A stretch of DNA of 64,000 bases from an uncultured Clostridiaceae bacterium (GTDB lineage Bacteria > Bacillota > Clostridia > TANB77 > CAG-508): the NCBI GenBank assembly GCA_949927585.1, contig CATLFA010000001.1, forward strand, positions 1-64,000. The letters run 5' to 3'. The notes below the pieces were generated by a model, which had not been told where the DNA came from, did not search any database, and saw nothing but the letters and a program-made list of their open reading frames with translations. Position numbers and translations under genes: made by a program. Below, piece by piece: positions 38,051 to 49,932 of the stretch (the stretch's first letter is position 1; every line of letters starts with the position of its first letter).

Positions 38051-39133
38051 ATGGCAGATGAAGTTGTAAAACAAGAAATTAGAGCCACAAATGGTACATT
38101 TGACTTTGCAGGAATTATTTCAAATTTAGACAAAGAACAAGATTATGACCAAAAAACAAAAAAAGGTAATGCTATGAGAACATTAGTATTTAATGTTGAT
38201 ACTGCTGAAGGTCATTCTCACAGAATGCAATTAAGAGCTTATCAAGGAGAATTTGTTTACTATAGCAAAACAACCGTAGACAAAGATGGAAACAGAAAAA
38301 CAGATATCCAAAAAGTAAAATGGGGAGATAGAGAAAAATTTGATACATCTAAAGGTGGAAAATTTGAAGGATATCTTCCAATAGATAGAGTTGCATTCCA
38401 TAGCGGAATAGAAAAAGATGAAAGTGGTAAAGAGAAAAAAAGAACACTTACTCTTCCAACATATGATGCAATTCCAGAAATTCTTAAAGAATTCAATGTT
38501 GGAGATGCAATCCGTGTTGTAGGAAATATTCAAATAGAAGACTATACTTTAAACAATGGAAATACAGGAACAGCAGTAAGATTAGTTCCAACAAGAATTT
38601 TCCACTCATCAAAAGAAATAAACTTTAAAGCAGAAGATTTCTCAGAAGTTGCTAATTTCTCTCAAAAAATATTAGTAGATGAAGTAGAAGAAACAGGAAC
38701 AAAAGAAATTACTGTAACTGGTATTGTTATTGGAAACCAAAGAATGGGAAGACAAGATTTTATCTTTAGAGATAAAGCATATGATGATTACAATCAATTA
38801 TTAAACACTATGAAAAACTTCCCAAAATATGTTTCTATAGAGTTAAAAGGAATCTTAAACAATGGCGCAGCTAAAGAAGAAACTCCACAATTTGTAGAAG
38901 TTAAAGGAATAAAAGTTCCATTAGTTCAAAGCAGACCAGCAGGAAATTCTTTTGTAAGAGAATTCTTAACAACAGCTATTGTTACTGGAGAAAGTGCAGA
39001 ACTAATCGACTGGGGAGATACATATACAGAACAAAACGTTCAAGAATTCATTAATAACTTTATAAGAGCTAAAGATGAATATGGTGAATCTACTGCTACT
39101 GAAGATACAACAGCTGACGATTTCTCATTTTAA
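38051..39133 (+). CDS. putative ssDNA-binding protein with acidic DDFSF tail
   Basis: 360 aa; acidic C-terminus ending DDFSF; position before RecA-like ATPase. Confidence 0.5.
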   Translation: MADEVVKQEIRATNGTFDFAGIISNLDKEQDYDQKTKKGNAMRTLVFNVDTAEGHSHRMQLRAYQGEFVYYSKTTVDKDGNRKTDIQKVKWGDREKFDTSKGGKFEGYLPIDRVAFHSGIEKDESGKEKKRTLTLPTYDAIPEILKEFNVGDAIRVVGNIQIEDYTLNNGNTGTAVRLVPTRIFHSSKEINFKAEDFSEVANFSQKILVDEVEETGTKEITVTGIVIGNQRMGRQDFIFRDKAYDDYNQLLNTMKNFPKYVSIELKGILNNGAAKEETPQFVEVKGIKVPLVQSRPAGNSFVREFLTTAIVTGESAELIDWGDTYTEQNVQEFINNFIRAKDEYGESTATEDTTADDFSF

Positions 39134-39194
39134 TTAATAAAAGGGGAGAAATCCCCTTTAGATAATATAAATTTTAGAAAAGGAAGGTAATTAT

Positions 39195-40397
39195 ATGGCT
39201 CAAGCTAGACGTGGAGGACAAATCCAATCAAAATTAGGTTTCTTAATATATGGTAATAAAGGAACTTGGAAATCAAGTTTGGCTGCTCAACTTGGAGATA
39301 TGAAAAATGAAGCAGGAGAACCTATGAGAGTATTATATATTGATACAGAAAATGGTTCAATAGATGACTTATTAAACTACAAGGCTTCTGAAGGTGTTGA
39401 TGTAAGTAATATCTATGTTGTATATTCTACATCTTTTGAAGAAGTAAAAGAAATAATCAAACAAGCAAAAGACTGTAATAAAACTAAACCTATTATGTTA
39501 TTTGATTCACAAACTAATACTAACTTCTCATTAGAAAATGAAGATGGTACACCATTTATTCCAGATGCAATAGTAATCGACTCATTAACAGTATTATATG
39601 ATTCTTGTATTGATGCTTTAAATCAATTCTCTAAAAAGAGAGCAGCAGTTAGAGCTCAAAAGAAACAAATGTCAGGTGCTGAAAAAGTAGTTGCTATCGA
39701 AGGTGCAGGAATGGAAATCAAAGATTACCAATCATTAAATTTAAGAGGAAAAGAATTAATATTAGATTTAATGGCTTCTGGAAAACACTTCGTAGTAACA
39801 ACTAGAGAAGCAGACGAAACAATCAGCGAAAAAAATGACGAGGGACAATTTGTTAGTGTAAAAACTGGTAGAGTATTACCTCAAGGATTTAAACAAGTTG
39901 ATTACAATGTTAAAACTGTATTACATACATTTGTAAATGATGATGGAGAAGTATGTGCACAAGTTGAAGATAAAGACAGAACAAGAGTTAAATCACAAAA
40001 TGAAATTCTTGTAAATCCTTCTTTAATAGATTGGCAAGTAATTATTTCTGGCAATAAAGGAAAAGAAGAATTCTTAGTAAAGAACTCTATCTCAGAGAGT
40101 GTTGCTCAAGAAATTAAATACCAAGAGAAGAAAACAGTAGCAACAGTTGGTGAATCAGTATTAGATGTTAGTGACTATGATACAGATTTAGATGCATTAA
40201 AAACTGAAACAGCAAGTTTAATTAAAGCAATTACTTCAAACACAGACAAAACATACAAACAAAACTTAGCTAAAATATTTGAGGAAAATGGATTTAAAGA
40301 GAAAAATCCTACAAAATATACAGATAAAGAAGCCTTGAAAAAAGTTAGAGACACTATCATTGCTAATGCTGAAATCTTAGGATTAGAAACAGTATAA
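39195..40397 (+). CDS. RecA-like/AAA phage ATPase
   Basis: FLIYGNKGTWKSSLAAQLGD...VLYIDTENGS. Confidence 0.75.
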   Translation: MAQARRGGQIQSKLGFLIYGNKGTWKSSLAAQLGDMKNEAGEPMRVLYIDTENGSIDDLLNYKASEGVDVSNIYVVYSTSFEEVKEIIKQAKDCNKTKPIMLFDSQTNTNFSLENEDGTPFIPDAIVIDSLTVLYDSCIDALNQFSKKRAAVRAQKKQMSGAEKVVAIEGAGMEIKDYQSLNLRGKELILDLMASGKHFVVTTREADETISEKNDEGQFVSVKTGRVLPQGFKQVDYNVKTVLHTFVNDDGEVCAQVEDKDRTRVKSQNEILVNPSLIDWQVIISGNKGKEEFLVKNSISESVAQEIKYQEKKTVATVGESVLDVSDYDTDLDALKTETASLIKAITSNTDKTYKQNLAKIFEENGFKEKNPTKYTDKEALKKVRDTIIANAEILGLETV

Positions 40398-40459
40398 TTT
40401 TCAATGAGGCATACATATTTATTGTATGTCTCATTTTTTAAAGAATGGGAGGATATTTT

Positions 40460-41233
40460 ATGCTTATACAATATTATCAATGCGACTATTGCAAAACTCC
40501 AATAGAAAATGATAAGAGAAAAAAATTTAAAACAAAAGAAATGGGCTATCCTTTCATAGACAAAAATGGTGGTGGGAGACACTATCATTATGACTGTTTA
40601 GCTAATTTCTATAGAAAGAGGAAACATCTTCCAGAGAAAGAGGTTTTAGCATTATTGGAAGATGCTGAAAGAAGACATAGTAGACACATTAAAGGTGCAA
40701 TTAAAAAAGGAACATTAACTAAAGAAAAATTAGAAATGAGAAAGGCAACAAAAAAAGATAGAGATTCTTTAATAAATTATTTTTATGATTATTATGGAGC
40801 AAGAACTATTTCAAAAGGATTACAAAGTGTTATTGACAATTTGAATAAAGGAGAAGACTTTGGAAGCTTTAAAAATGTTCATATTCCTTATTATCAAATG
40901 AAAGATATGTTAGTATATTATCAAAAGACTTTGAATTCTTATTATAAAAAGAGAAAAGAAAAGGGTCAAATGGTAGATGTTACAGATAGGATATTTTTTG
41001 ACATAATATTTTGTGCAAATAACATAGAAGAATACGCAAACAACAATAAAGCAGCATATAATCAAGCACAAAATATTACAAAAGTAAATGGTGGGGAAAC
41101 AATTCAAAATAACTCTAAAATACTCGTTTCTAATACGAACATTAAAAAGAAAGAAGCAGAAAAGTTGGTACAAGAAGCTGAACAAGTAAAACAACTTTTA
41201 AAAGAATTAGATGACGATGATTGGGGTGAATAG
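40460..41233 (+). CDS. hypothetical protein
   Basis: ORF with GGAGG RBS. Confidence 0.65.
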   Translation: MLIQYYQCDYCKTPIENDKRKKFKTKEMGYPFIDKNGGGRHYHYDCLANFYRKRKHLPEKEVLALLEDAERRHSRHIKGAIKKGTLTKEKLEMRKATKKDRDSLINYFYDYYGARTISKGLQSVIDNLNKGEDFGSFKNVHIPYYQMKDMLVYYQKTLNSYYKKRKEKGQMVDVTDRIFFDIIFCANNIEEYANNNKAAYNQAQNITKVNGGETIQNNSKILVSNTNIKKKEAEKLVQEAEQVKQLLKELDDDDWGE

Positions 41234-41238
41234 TAAAA

Positions 41239-43035
41239 TTGGATTATAATGGAATTGAAGATATTGATATAGTTGGGTATAATGAGGAATCTCTTAATAA
41301 TTTTATATCAATAAATGACAAAAATGCTAGTCAAACAGATGGCTTACCAGAAATACTAAGGTCTATGTTTATTGAGCTAACATTTATTGGAGCTATATAT
41401 TTAGAACCTAAAGTAGCTAAAAGATTTGCTGAATCTATGAGACCAAAGTATGATTTTACAACTGAAGCAACCAGATTCTTTTATGATACTCTTGTTCAAA
41501 TGGGAAGAGTTAGCGAATGGAAGACATCCGAATATACAATAAATGGTTTTATGGCAGATGATGAAATTAGAGCAAGAACCTATCAAAAGTTTGGTGGTTA
41601 TGATTGGATAAAATTTGCTATGAAAATGGCTGAAGAGAATGATGCAGTAAAACATATTGATAATTATTATGAACAAGTTAAAAACTATTCACTATTAAGA
41701 GAGTATTATAAAAGAGGTTTGAAGGATTTAGTATTAAAACTTGTAAAGACTAATACATTTAAGACCTTAAAACCTAGACAAATATTATCATTTATTACTC
41801 AAAAGATTACTCAAACTTATACTCAACTTGCAAATGCTGAAGAAGTTAAAGATTTAACAAGTGGTTGTGAAGATTTTATGCTTGAGAAACTACAATTCCC
41901 AGAACAAGGTCTATCATTTGCTTTTCCAATAATGACAGAAATATTTCAAGGAATTCGTAAAAAACAATTTATGGCTTGGGGAATGTTGTCTAATGCAGGT
42001 AAAAGTAGATTTCTTATGAGATTAATTAGTAACCTAGCATTTGTTCAAGACCAAAAGGTATTAATAATATCAAATGAGATGACAGAAGAAGAGATGAAGG
42101 CTTGTTTAATAACAACGGCTATAAATAACCCAGATATTCAAGCTCTTCACGGAATAAATAGAGAGTTTAAACAAAATAATCTACAAAATGGAATGTATCA
42201 AGCAGATAAACAGTTTATTGGAGAAAAAGGAGTAGTAGATGGTTTAATAAATCATATTATAAATGAAAATGGGGAAGAGATAGAATCAAAACAAGAGTAT
42301 TTAGCTAGAGTAGAAAGAATGTCATCTGAATTTAGAGATATTAGAAAAATCACTCAATGGATAGATAAAAAAATGAATAACCATATTTTTATTGTAGAAA
42401 CAGGAAGTGATTACTCTGATGTAGACTTAAAACAAATTATTGAAAGTACTTGTTTGTCTGAGGCTATAGAGTATGTATTTTATGATACATTTAAGTCAGA
42501 TAAGAGTGCAATGGGAGATTGGTCTGCAATGAAAAGAACTGCTACTATATTGTCTGAAATTTCTAAAACTCAAAAGATTTTTATTGGAGCAAATATACAG
42601 TTGACAGATGATGCAGCTCTTACTGAACCATTAGCATTAACATCAAACAATATAGCAAACTCTAAACAAATAAAACACGTTTTAGATGGTTTATGTTTAT
42701 TTAGAGAAATTCCAATAGAAACCTATGATAGATATTTGTATTGGAATTTTGTTGATGATTTACCAGACGATAAGACAGCAAAAGAAAAAATGACACATCC
42801 ATTGAGTAATGATAAAAGATATTATATTTGTAAAGTTGATAAGAATAGAGCAGGTGGAAAACCAGATTTACTATTCTCACTTAACTTAGATACAAATATA
42901 TGGACAGAAGAAGGAAGAATTGCACTAAAGACAAATATCTCTCCAAAACCAGTAAAAAAAGAAGTAAAAACAGCTCCAAATGGAACTACAAATGAGGTAA
43001 CTACTAGCGAATTTGACCCACAAACAGATTTATAG
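41239..43035 (+). CDS. DnaB-like replicative helicase
   Basis: FMAWGMLSNAGKSRFLMRLISNLAFVQDQKVLIISNEMTEEEM. Confidence 0.8.
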   Translation: MDYNGIEDIDIVGYNEESLNNFISINDKNASQTDGLPEILRSMFIELTFIGAIYLEPKVAKRFAESMRPKYDFTTEATRFFYDTLVQMGRVSEWKTSEYTINGFMADDEIRARTYQKFGGYDWIKFAMKMAEENDAVKHIDNYYEQVKNYSLLREYYKRGLKDLVLKLVKTNTFKTLKPRQILSFITQKITQTYTQLANAEEVKDLTSGCEDFMLEKLQFPEQGLSFAFPIMTEIFQGIRKKQFMAWGMLSNAGKSRFLMRLISNLAFVQDQKVLIISNEMTEEEMKACLITTAINNPDIQALHGINREFKQNNLQNGMYQADKQFIGEKGVVDGLINHIINENGEEIESKQEYLARVERMSSEFRDIRKITQWIDKKMNNHIFIVETGSDYSDVDLKQIIESTCLSEAIEYVFYDTFKSDKSAMGDWSAMKRTATILSEISKTQKIFIGANIQLTDDAALTEPLALTSNNIANSKQIKHVLDGLCLFREIPIETYDRYLYWNFVDDLPDDKTAKEKMTHPLSNDKRYYICKVDKNRAGGKPDLLFSLNLDTNIWTEEGRIALKTNISPKPVKKEVKTAPNGTTNEVTTSEFDPQTDL

Positions 43036-43048
43036 AAAGGAGTTAATT

Positions 43049-44072
43049 ATGGAAGCAAAAGATATTAAAGAATACATATTTAAGAATAACAAATTAGAAG
43101 ATATCTTAGAAGAACTTGGTATGCATCACATAAAATGGCATAATGGAGATGAGTATATAACTTGTGGAATGCCTGATGGAGATAACCCTAGTTCAACAAC
43201 AGTCTATAATGACTCCTTTTTAGGTGTTATTGCATATACAAGGGACATTAAAGATGCTTATGGTATTTCTGATATAATTTCCCTAGTAACATTTATAAAG
43301 CAATGTTTTTTTACAGAATCAATTAATTGGCTATGTGATTTATGTGGTTTAGATTATTATGGAGAAACTCCAATAGTTGATAAATCAATTAATTTTAGAG
43401 AAATGCTTAATGGTTTTATTAATGCTAAAAAGAACATATTAGAAGATAAATTAAAACCAATTAACGAAAATATACTAAAATCATATCTTGATTGGAATAA
43501 TACAGAATTTTTAAAAGATAATGTTTCATATGAAACACAAACAGAGTTTCGGTTTAGGAATAGATGTATTTTCTCATAGAATAACGATTCCAATAAGAGA
43601 TGAATTAGGACGATTAGTAGGTGTAAAAGGACGTAGAGTTTGGGATGTTATTGATGAATATAATCCAAAATATATTTATTTACATCAATGCGCAAAGAGT
43701 AAGATATTGTATGGTCTATACAAAACATTACCTTATATAAAAGAAGCTAACGAAATAATTGTTTGTGAGAGCGAAAAAGGTGTAATGCAATTATGGGATA
43801 TGGGTTTTAAAAATGCAGTAGGAATTGGAGGACATAGTTTAAGTGATTGGCAAATTACTTTGATAGCACAAACAGGAGCGAGTAAAGTAATTATTGCCTA
43901 TGATAAAGATGTTCCTATTGAAGAAGTCACTAAGGAGGCAAAAAAGATTGCTCCTTTTAGAGATGTAGAATATATTTTAGATATAGAAAATATTCTTGAT
44001 GAAAAAGAAAGCCCAATGGATAACCCAGAAAAATGGATAAAGTTATATAATTCAAGAAAAATTTTATTATAA
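43049..44072 (+). CDS. Toprim DNA primase, joined by +1 at CGG
   Basis: ...SYETQTEF-(C)G-LGIDVFSHRITIPIRDELGRLVGVKGRRVW...IIVCESEKGVMQLWDMGF... Confidence 0.85.
43550..43552 (+). other. putative +1 frameshift site: TTT CGG T
   Basis: In-frame CGG; +1 joins the primase halves. Confidence 0.9.
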
Positions 44073-44084
44073 GGGGATTGGATA

Positions 44085-45851
44085 ATGAAATATAGATTAA
44101 TAGAGAACAGTATAAATGACATAAATCATTTTGTTAAAACTGTTTTAACAAATAGAGGGATAAACAACATTGAAGAGTTTATGAAAAGTAATAAAGAAGA
44201 TTTAGAACAAAATTCTTTTTCTGACCTAAATAATATAGATAAAGGTGTAGATGTTTTATTTAAACATATTGAAGCAAATGATATGATTTCTTTAGTTGTT
44301 GACCCTGATGTAGATGGAATTTGTTCATCTGCTGCCTTATATAACTATTTAGAAAATATGATAGTAGAAGAAGGTTTACCAAAGATAAATTGGGATATTG
44401 TTACACATAGTGGAAAAGGTCACGGATTGTCAGATGATATAAAAATTAACTCAGATACAAAATTAATAATAACTCCAGATGGTGGAAGTAATGATTTCAA
44501 AAGACATAAAGAATGGAAAGACAAAGGAGTAGATATATTAGTTATTGACCATCATATTGTAGATAAAGAAAGTGAAGATGCAATAGTTATTAATAACCAA
44601 ACGTCTAATAATTATAAAAATAAATCATTTTCTGGTGTAGGAATTGTATATAGATTTCTTCAAGCAATAGATGATAAATTATTCTCATTTAATGCAGATA
44701 ACTATCTTGATTTAGTTGCTTTAGGAAATATATCTGATATTATGGATACATCAGATTATGAAACAAGATATTTTATCCAACAGGGTATATTACAAGAAAA
44801 CTTAAAAAATCCATTCCTTAGAATATTAGTAAAGAAAACTGGGGTAGATGTTGGTAGTGATTTAGAAAGATATATTTATCCAATAGATGTATCATTTAAG
44901 ATTGCTCCATTAGTAAACGCACTATTAAGATTAGGCACAGTAGAAGAAAAAGAAAAGTTATTTACTTGTTTTATCTCTTTAGAAGAAGAATTATCAACTA
45001 GAAAAGGGATATGTAAAGAAACAATTAATACAATGCAAAATTACAAAGAATCACAAGACGAAGAGAAACAAAAACTTTTAGAGGATATATCTAACATCAT
45101 AACTGAAGAAGATTTAAGATGTCCAGTTTTAGTTCTTGACGTTACAGAACTTGTATCAAATCCAGAGATTATAGGATTAACTGCTATGAACTTAGCATCA
45201 AAATATAAAAGACCTGTAATATTAGGAAGCCAGAAAGATAAAGACAAAGCAAATATAACAGGGTCTGTAAGATTAAATAATGGATTTCCTGACCAAGAGT
45301 TTAAAGAAACTTGTCTAAATAGTGGTTTATTCGGTTTTGCACAAGGACATAATGCAGCATTTGGTTTTGCTTACAATAAAGAAAATAAACAAAAGTTACA
45401 AGAATACTTTAGAAAAATATATGGAGATACAGTATTAGATAATGAGCATATAGTAGATTTTATTATCCCAAGTGTAGATAAAATATGTGGCTCAGATTTC
45501 TTCTTAATTCAAACATATAAAAATCTATGGGGGAAAAGTGTTGAAGAACCTATATTTGCTATAGAGGGAATTCCATTTTATCCAATGAGTTTAGACAAAT
45601 TAGGAAAGAAAGAAGATACTGTAAAATATACATACTCAAGAATAGAGTTTATGTTCTTTAGATGCTCTAGTGAAGACCTAATATTAAAAATGGCTAATGG
45701 ACTAGAATATGACCCAACAAAACAATATGCTATTAATGTCGTTGGGAAATTAGGAATTAGTACATTCGCAGGGAAAACAAAGAACCAAATGATTGTAGAC
45801 GACTATGAAATTGTTGAAGTAAAAAGTGATGTAGAAGATTTTATTTTTTAA
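44085..45851 (+). CDS. DHH-family exonuclease (RecJ-like)
   Basis: VDPDVDGICSSAALYNYL...VIDHHIVDKESEDAIVIN. Confidence 0.8.
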   Translation: MKYRLIENSINDINHFVKTVLTNRGINNIEEFMKSNKEDLEQNSFSDLNNIDKGVDVLFKHIEANDMISLVVDPDVDGICSSAALYNYLENMIVEEGLPKINWDIVTHSGKGHGLSDDIKINSDTKLIITPDGGSNDFKRHKEWKDKGVDILVIDHHIVDKESEDAIVINNQTSNNYKNKSFSGVGIVYRFLQAIDDKLFSFNADNYLDLVALGNISDIMDTSDYETRYFIQQGILQENLKNPFLRILVKKTGVDVGSDLERYIYPIDVSFKIAPLVNALLRLGTVEEKEKLFTCFISLEEELSTRKGICKETINTMQNYKESQDEEKQKLLEDISNIITEEDLRCPVLVLDVTELVSNPEIIGLTAMNLASKYKRPVILGSQKDKDKANITGSVRLNNGFPDQEFKETCLNSGLFGFAQGHNAAFGFAYNKENKQKLQEYFRKIYGDTVLDNEHIVDFIIPSVDKICGSDFFLIQTYKNLWGKSVEEPIFAIEGIPFYPMSLDKLGKKEDTVKYTYSRIEFMFFRCSSEDLILKMANGLEYDPTKQYAINVVGKLGISTFAGKTKNQMIVDDYEIVEVKSDVEDFIF

Positions 45852-45860
45852 TAAAATCAC

Positions 45861-45889
45861 TTGACAAATCTTTCAACTTATGATAGAAT
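45861..45889 (+). promoter_or_regulatory. sigma70-type promoter
   Basis: TTGACA - 17 bp - TAGAAT. Confidence 0.65.
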
Positions 45890-45915
45890 TTGGAATGTAG
45901 AAAGGAGATAATTAT

Positions 45916-46593
45916 ATGGTTAAAATAGGAAACCAATGGGATGAAATTCTTAATGAAGAATTTGAAAAAGATTATTTTAAAGAATTAGAAAAATTTGTAG
46001 ATAAAGAATATGAGGACTACGAAATATTTCCACAGAAAGATGAGATATTTAACGCATTAAAATTAACTCCACCAGATAAAGTTAAAGTTGTAATTTTAGG
46101 TCAAGACCCATATATCAATAAAGGTCAGGCACACGGATTAGCATTTTCAGTAAAAGAAGAGTGGGCACAATTCCCACCTTCTCTAAAGAACATCTATAGA
46201 GAGATTAGTTCTGACTTAAATATTCCAATAGATGATATAAATAAGTGTAATAGAAACTTAACTAATTGGGCAGAACAAGGGGTGCTACTTTTAAATACTT
46301 CTCTTACTGTACGTGCTGGAAAATCAAACTCTCATTATGGAAGAGGATGGGAAGTATTTACAAATGCTATAATTGAATATCTTGGACAGAATTGTGAACA
46401 TATTGTATTTATGCTTTGGGGAAATAATGCAATAAATAAAAAAAGATTTATTAACCAAGAAAAGAATTTAGTTTTAACATCTGTTCATCCTTCACCATTA
46501 TCTGTACATAGAGGCTTCTTTGGATGTAAACATTTTTCAAAGACAAATAGTTATTTAAAAGATAATGGATTGGAGGAAATAAAATGGATTTAG
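45916..46593 (+). CDS. ung: uracil-DNA glycosylase
   Basis: VVILGQDPYINKGQAHGLAFSV...LLLNTSLTVRAGKSNSH...HPSPLSVHRGFFGCKHFSKTN. Confidence 0.95.
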   Translation: MVKIGNQWDEILNEEFEKDYFKELEKFVDKEYEDYEIFPQKDEIFNALKLTPPDKVKVVILGQDPYINKGQAHGLAFSVKEEWAQFPPSLKNIYREISSDLNIPIDDINKCNRNLTNWAEQGVLLLNTSLTVRAGKSNSHYGRGWEVFTNAIIEYLGQNCEHIVFMLWGNNAINKKRFINQEKNLVLTSVHPSPLSVHRGFFGCKHFSKTNSYLKDNGLEEIKWI

Positions 46594-49500
46594 AAAATAA
46601 CTTTGTAAATCTACACGTACATACAGCAATAGGCTCACTTCTTGACAGTATTGCAAAGATACCAGATGTTGTTAAATTCGCTGTTGATAATAATCAACCT
46701 GCAATAGCAATTACAGACCACGGATATATGTCTGGTTTTGTTGATTTTGTAAAAGAATGTAAAGCCTATGGTATTAAACCAATCATTGGAGAAGAAGCAT
46801 ATGAAGTAGATAATGCTTTAGAAAAGGCAGATACAAAAGACTATAAACAACCAAGATACCATTTAATACTTTTAGCGAAGAATAAGAAAGGATTAGAAAA
46901 TTTATTTAAGATTTCTAGTTGGGCAGCAACTGATGGATTTTATAAAAAACCTTTAATTGAAGTAGAAAGAATAAAAGAAAATGGTTGGGGAGAAGGTATA
47001 ATTGCTTGTTCTGCTTGTATGATTGGTCGTATTAGTAAAATGTTAGAGTTAGGAAAAAAAGATGAAGCTAAAAAGTTTTATAAACTAGCTAACGAAACAT
47101 TTGATGACTTTTATTTAGAGATTCAATCACATCCTAATGAATATCAAATGCAATTAAACAATAATATATTAGAGTTTGCAAAAGAGATGAAAACAGATAA
47201 AATAATTATTACAACAGATGCTCATATGGTTAGAAAAGAAGACCAAGAAGCTCATAATATATTTGTTAAAATTGGTACAGAAAGAGAAGTTGGAGAGACT
47301 TATGATGGATGTTACTTACAAACATACCAAAATGTATTAGATATTTGCTCTGAGTATGATATAAATATAGATTTGATAAAAAAAGCGATGGAAAACACAT
47401 TAAAAATAGCAGATAGTATTGAAAATATAGATATTGGATTGCATCAAGATAATCAAATGCCTATTATAGATATTCCTAAAGAATTTGAAAACGGAGATAA
47501 ATATGTAGAACACTTAATTTGGAAAGGTTTTGAAGAAAGATTCAGTCATCTAAGTGAGGAAAAGAGAGAGGTTAGAAGACAAAGAATTTTAGAAGAACTT
47601 CCTGTTATAGAAGCATTACATTATAGTGAATATTTTATAATGCTTCAACTTCTTACAAATGCTGCAAAAGCGAAAGGAATCCCACTAGGATATTCTCGTG
47701 GTTCTGGAGGAAACTGTTTATGTTTATATTGTTTAGGAGTTACTCAAATTGATAGTGTCAGATGGAAACTTGACTTCTCTAGGTTCGCTAACTTAGGAAG
47801 AATCTCTATGGCAGACTATGATATGGATATTTCTCGTAATAGAAGAAGAGAGATTATAGAAATCTCTGAAGAACTATTTGGGAAAGAGAATGTTGCTCCA
47901 ATTTGTACATTTAATACATTATCAACAAAAGTTGCCATAAGAGATATTGGAAAAGTTCTTGATGAAGACCCAGAAAGCCCATACTATAAAAAGATACCAT
48001 ACAATTTAAGAGACGAAGTTGCGAAAATGATACCAACAGTTAAAACAATAGATGATTTAGGAGAGGAAACAGAAAAAGAAGAAACTTTACAAAACGTGTT
48101 GTCAGTAAATCCAAAAATGACAAGAGTTTATGAACAGTTTCCAAAATGGTTTTACTATGTATTACAATTAGAAGGACTACCAAAATCTCGTGGAAGACAC
48201 GCAGCAGGAACTATAATTGCTCCAAGACCAGTTGTAGAGTATGCACCTTTATGTCAAGATAAAGATGGAGCAAGTATGCTTCAAATCGAAATGCACGCAG
48301 CAATGGATGATTTATCATTAATTAAGATGGATTTCTTAGGACTAAAAACTCTTGATGTTATAGACGATGCACTAAAGATTGCAGGACTAACTTGGGATGA
48401 TGTAGACATAAATCATCTAAATCTTGATGATGAAGGAGTTTACAATAATATATATAAAAATGGTCATACAGTTGGGGTATTCCAAATGGAGTCACTTGAA
48501 GCAAGGAAGATGTGTGTGCAAGCCAAAGCAAATGATGTAGAGGACGTTATTGCTATAAATGCTGCAAACAGACCTCGGAACAAAAGATGGATTTCCTGAA
48601 TATTGTTCTAATAAATTAAGCCCAGAAAATGCAAAATTAATACACGAAGATTTAAGACCAATATTTAAAACAACTAATTTGATACTTCTATACCAAGAAC
48701 AAGTACTTCAAATATTTAGATATGCTGGATTTCCAGAAAATGAAGTAGACAATGCTAGACGTGCGATAGGAAAGAAAAAATTAGATGTAATGGCTAAGCT
48801 TGAAACAGAATTTAGAGAGAAACTTTCTGCAAAAGGTTGGACAACAGAACAATTAGATGAGTTATGGGCATTAATACTTAAACAAACAGGATATTCATTT
48901 AACCGTGGACACTCAGTTGCTTATGGATTGTTGAGTTACTTAACTGCATATTTGAAATATCATCACCCAGTTGCATTTATGACAGCTTGTTTAAATGCAG
49001 ATAGTGGAGATGTTTCAAGAATTGGTATTCTTATTAATGAATGTTATAAATTAGGGATAGATGTATTGCCACCACAGATAAACAAATCAAGAAAAGACTT
49101 TACAGCTGTCGTTAAAGATAATGAAATATTATTTGGTTTACAAGCAATTAAGGGACTAGGAGATTCTATAGTTGCTAAAATACTGGAGAATAAACCATAT
49201 AGTGGACTAAAAGACTTTATAGAAAGAAGTGGTTGTAGTAAATCCAATATTGTTCAACTTATCAAATCTGGGGCTTTTGGAACAGACGAAAAACGTAAAA
49301 AACTTATTACATACTTTAATGCAATAATTGATAAAAGAGAATACAAGCCAGTTAAAACACTACCTTCTCCAGAAAAAAAATTATTAGACTTTGGAATAGA
49401 TGTTAATAAATTTAAAGATGAGAAGGGGAAAAAAGATAAAGACAAAATATTAGAATTATACAATGCAAGACGTAAGAAAGACTTTGATGAAGAGCAAAGA

Positions 49501-49932
49501 ATTAAATTTGAAGCTGAAAGACAAGGATATATTGATAAATATTTAGATGATGAATATATGTGGGAATTTGATACACTATCAATGTTCTTAACAAACAACC
49601 CATTAAAAGAAGTTAAAGATTATGTTACTGACTGGAATGATGTCCAAGAAGGTGCAGAAGGTGTTCTATTAGCTGTTGTTGTTGACTTGAAAAGAAAGAA
49701 AGATAAAAACAATAATGTTTTTGCTTACGTTGATTTATATACAGTTAATGGAATAGTAGAAGCTGTTGCTTGGTCTAGTATATTTAAAGCACATAGTGAG
49801 TTACTACAAAAAGGTAAATGTATTGCTTTAATTGGTAGAAAAGGTGAAAATAGCCAGATGTTTATTAAGAAAGCTAAAGACTTTAAAGTTTGGCTAGAAG
49901 ATAGAAAAATAGAAGGAAAGGATGAGTTCTAA
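46584..49932 (+). CDS. dnaE: DNA polymerase III alpha subunit, joined by +1 at CGG
   Basis: PHP domain FVNLHVHTAIGSLLDS...; join AANRP-(C)G-TKDGFPEYCSNKL; C-terminal half continues in +1 frame. Confidence 0.93.
48576..48578 (+). other. putative +1 frameshift site: CCT CGG A
   Basis: In-frame CGG in the conserved RPG motif of DnaE. Confidence 0.93.
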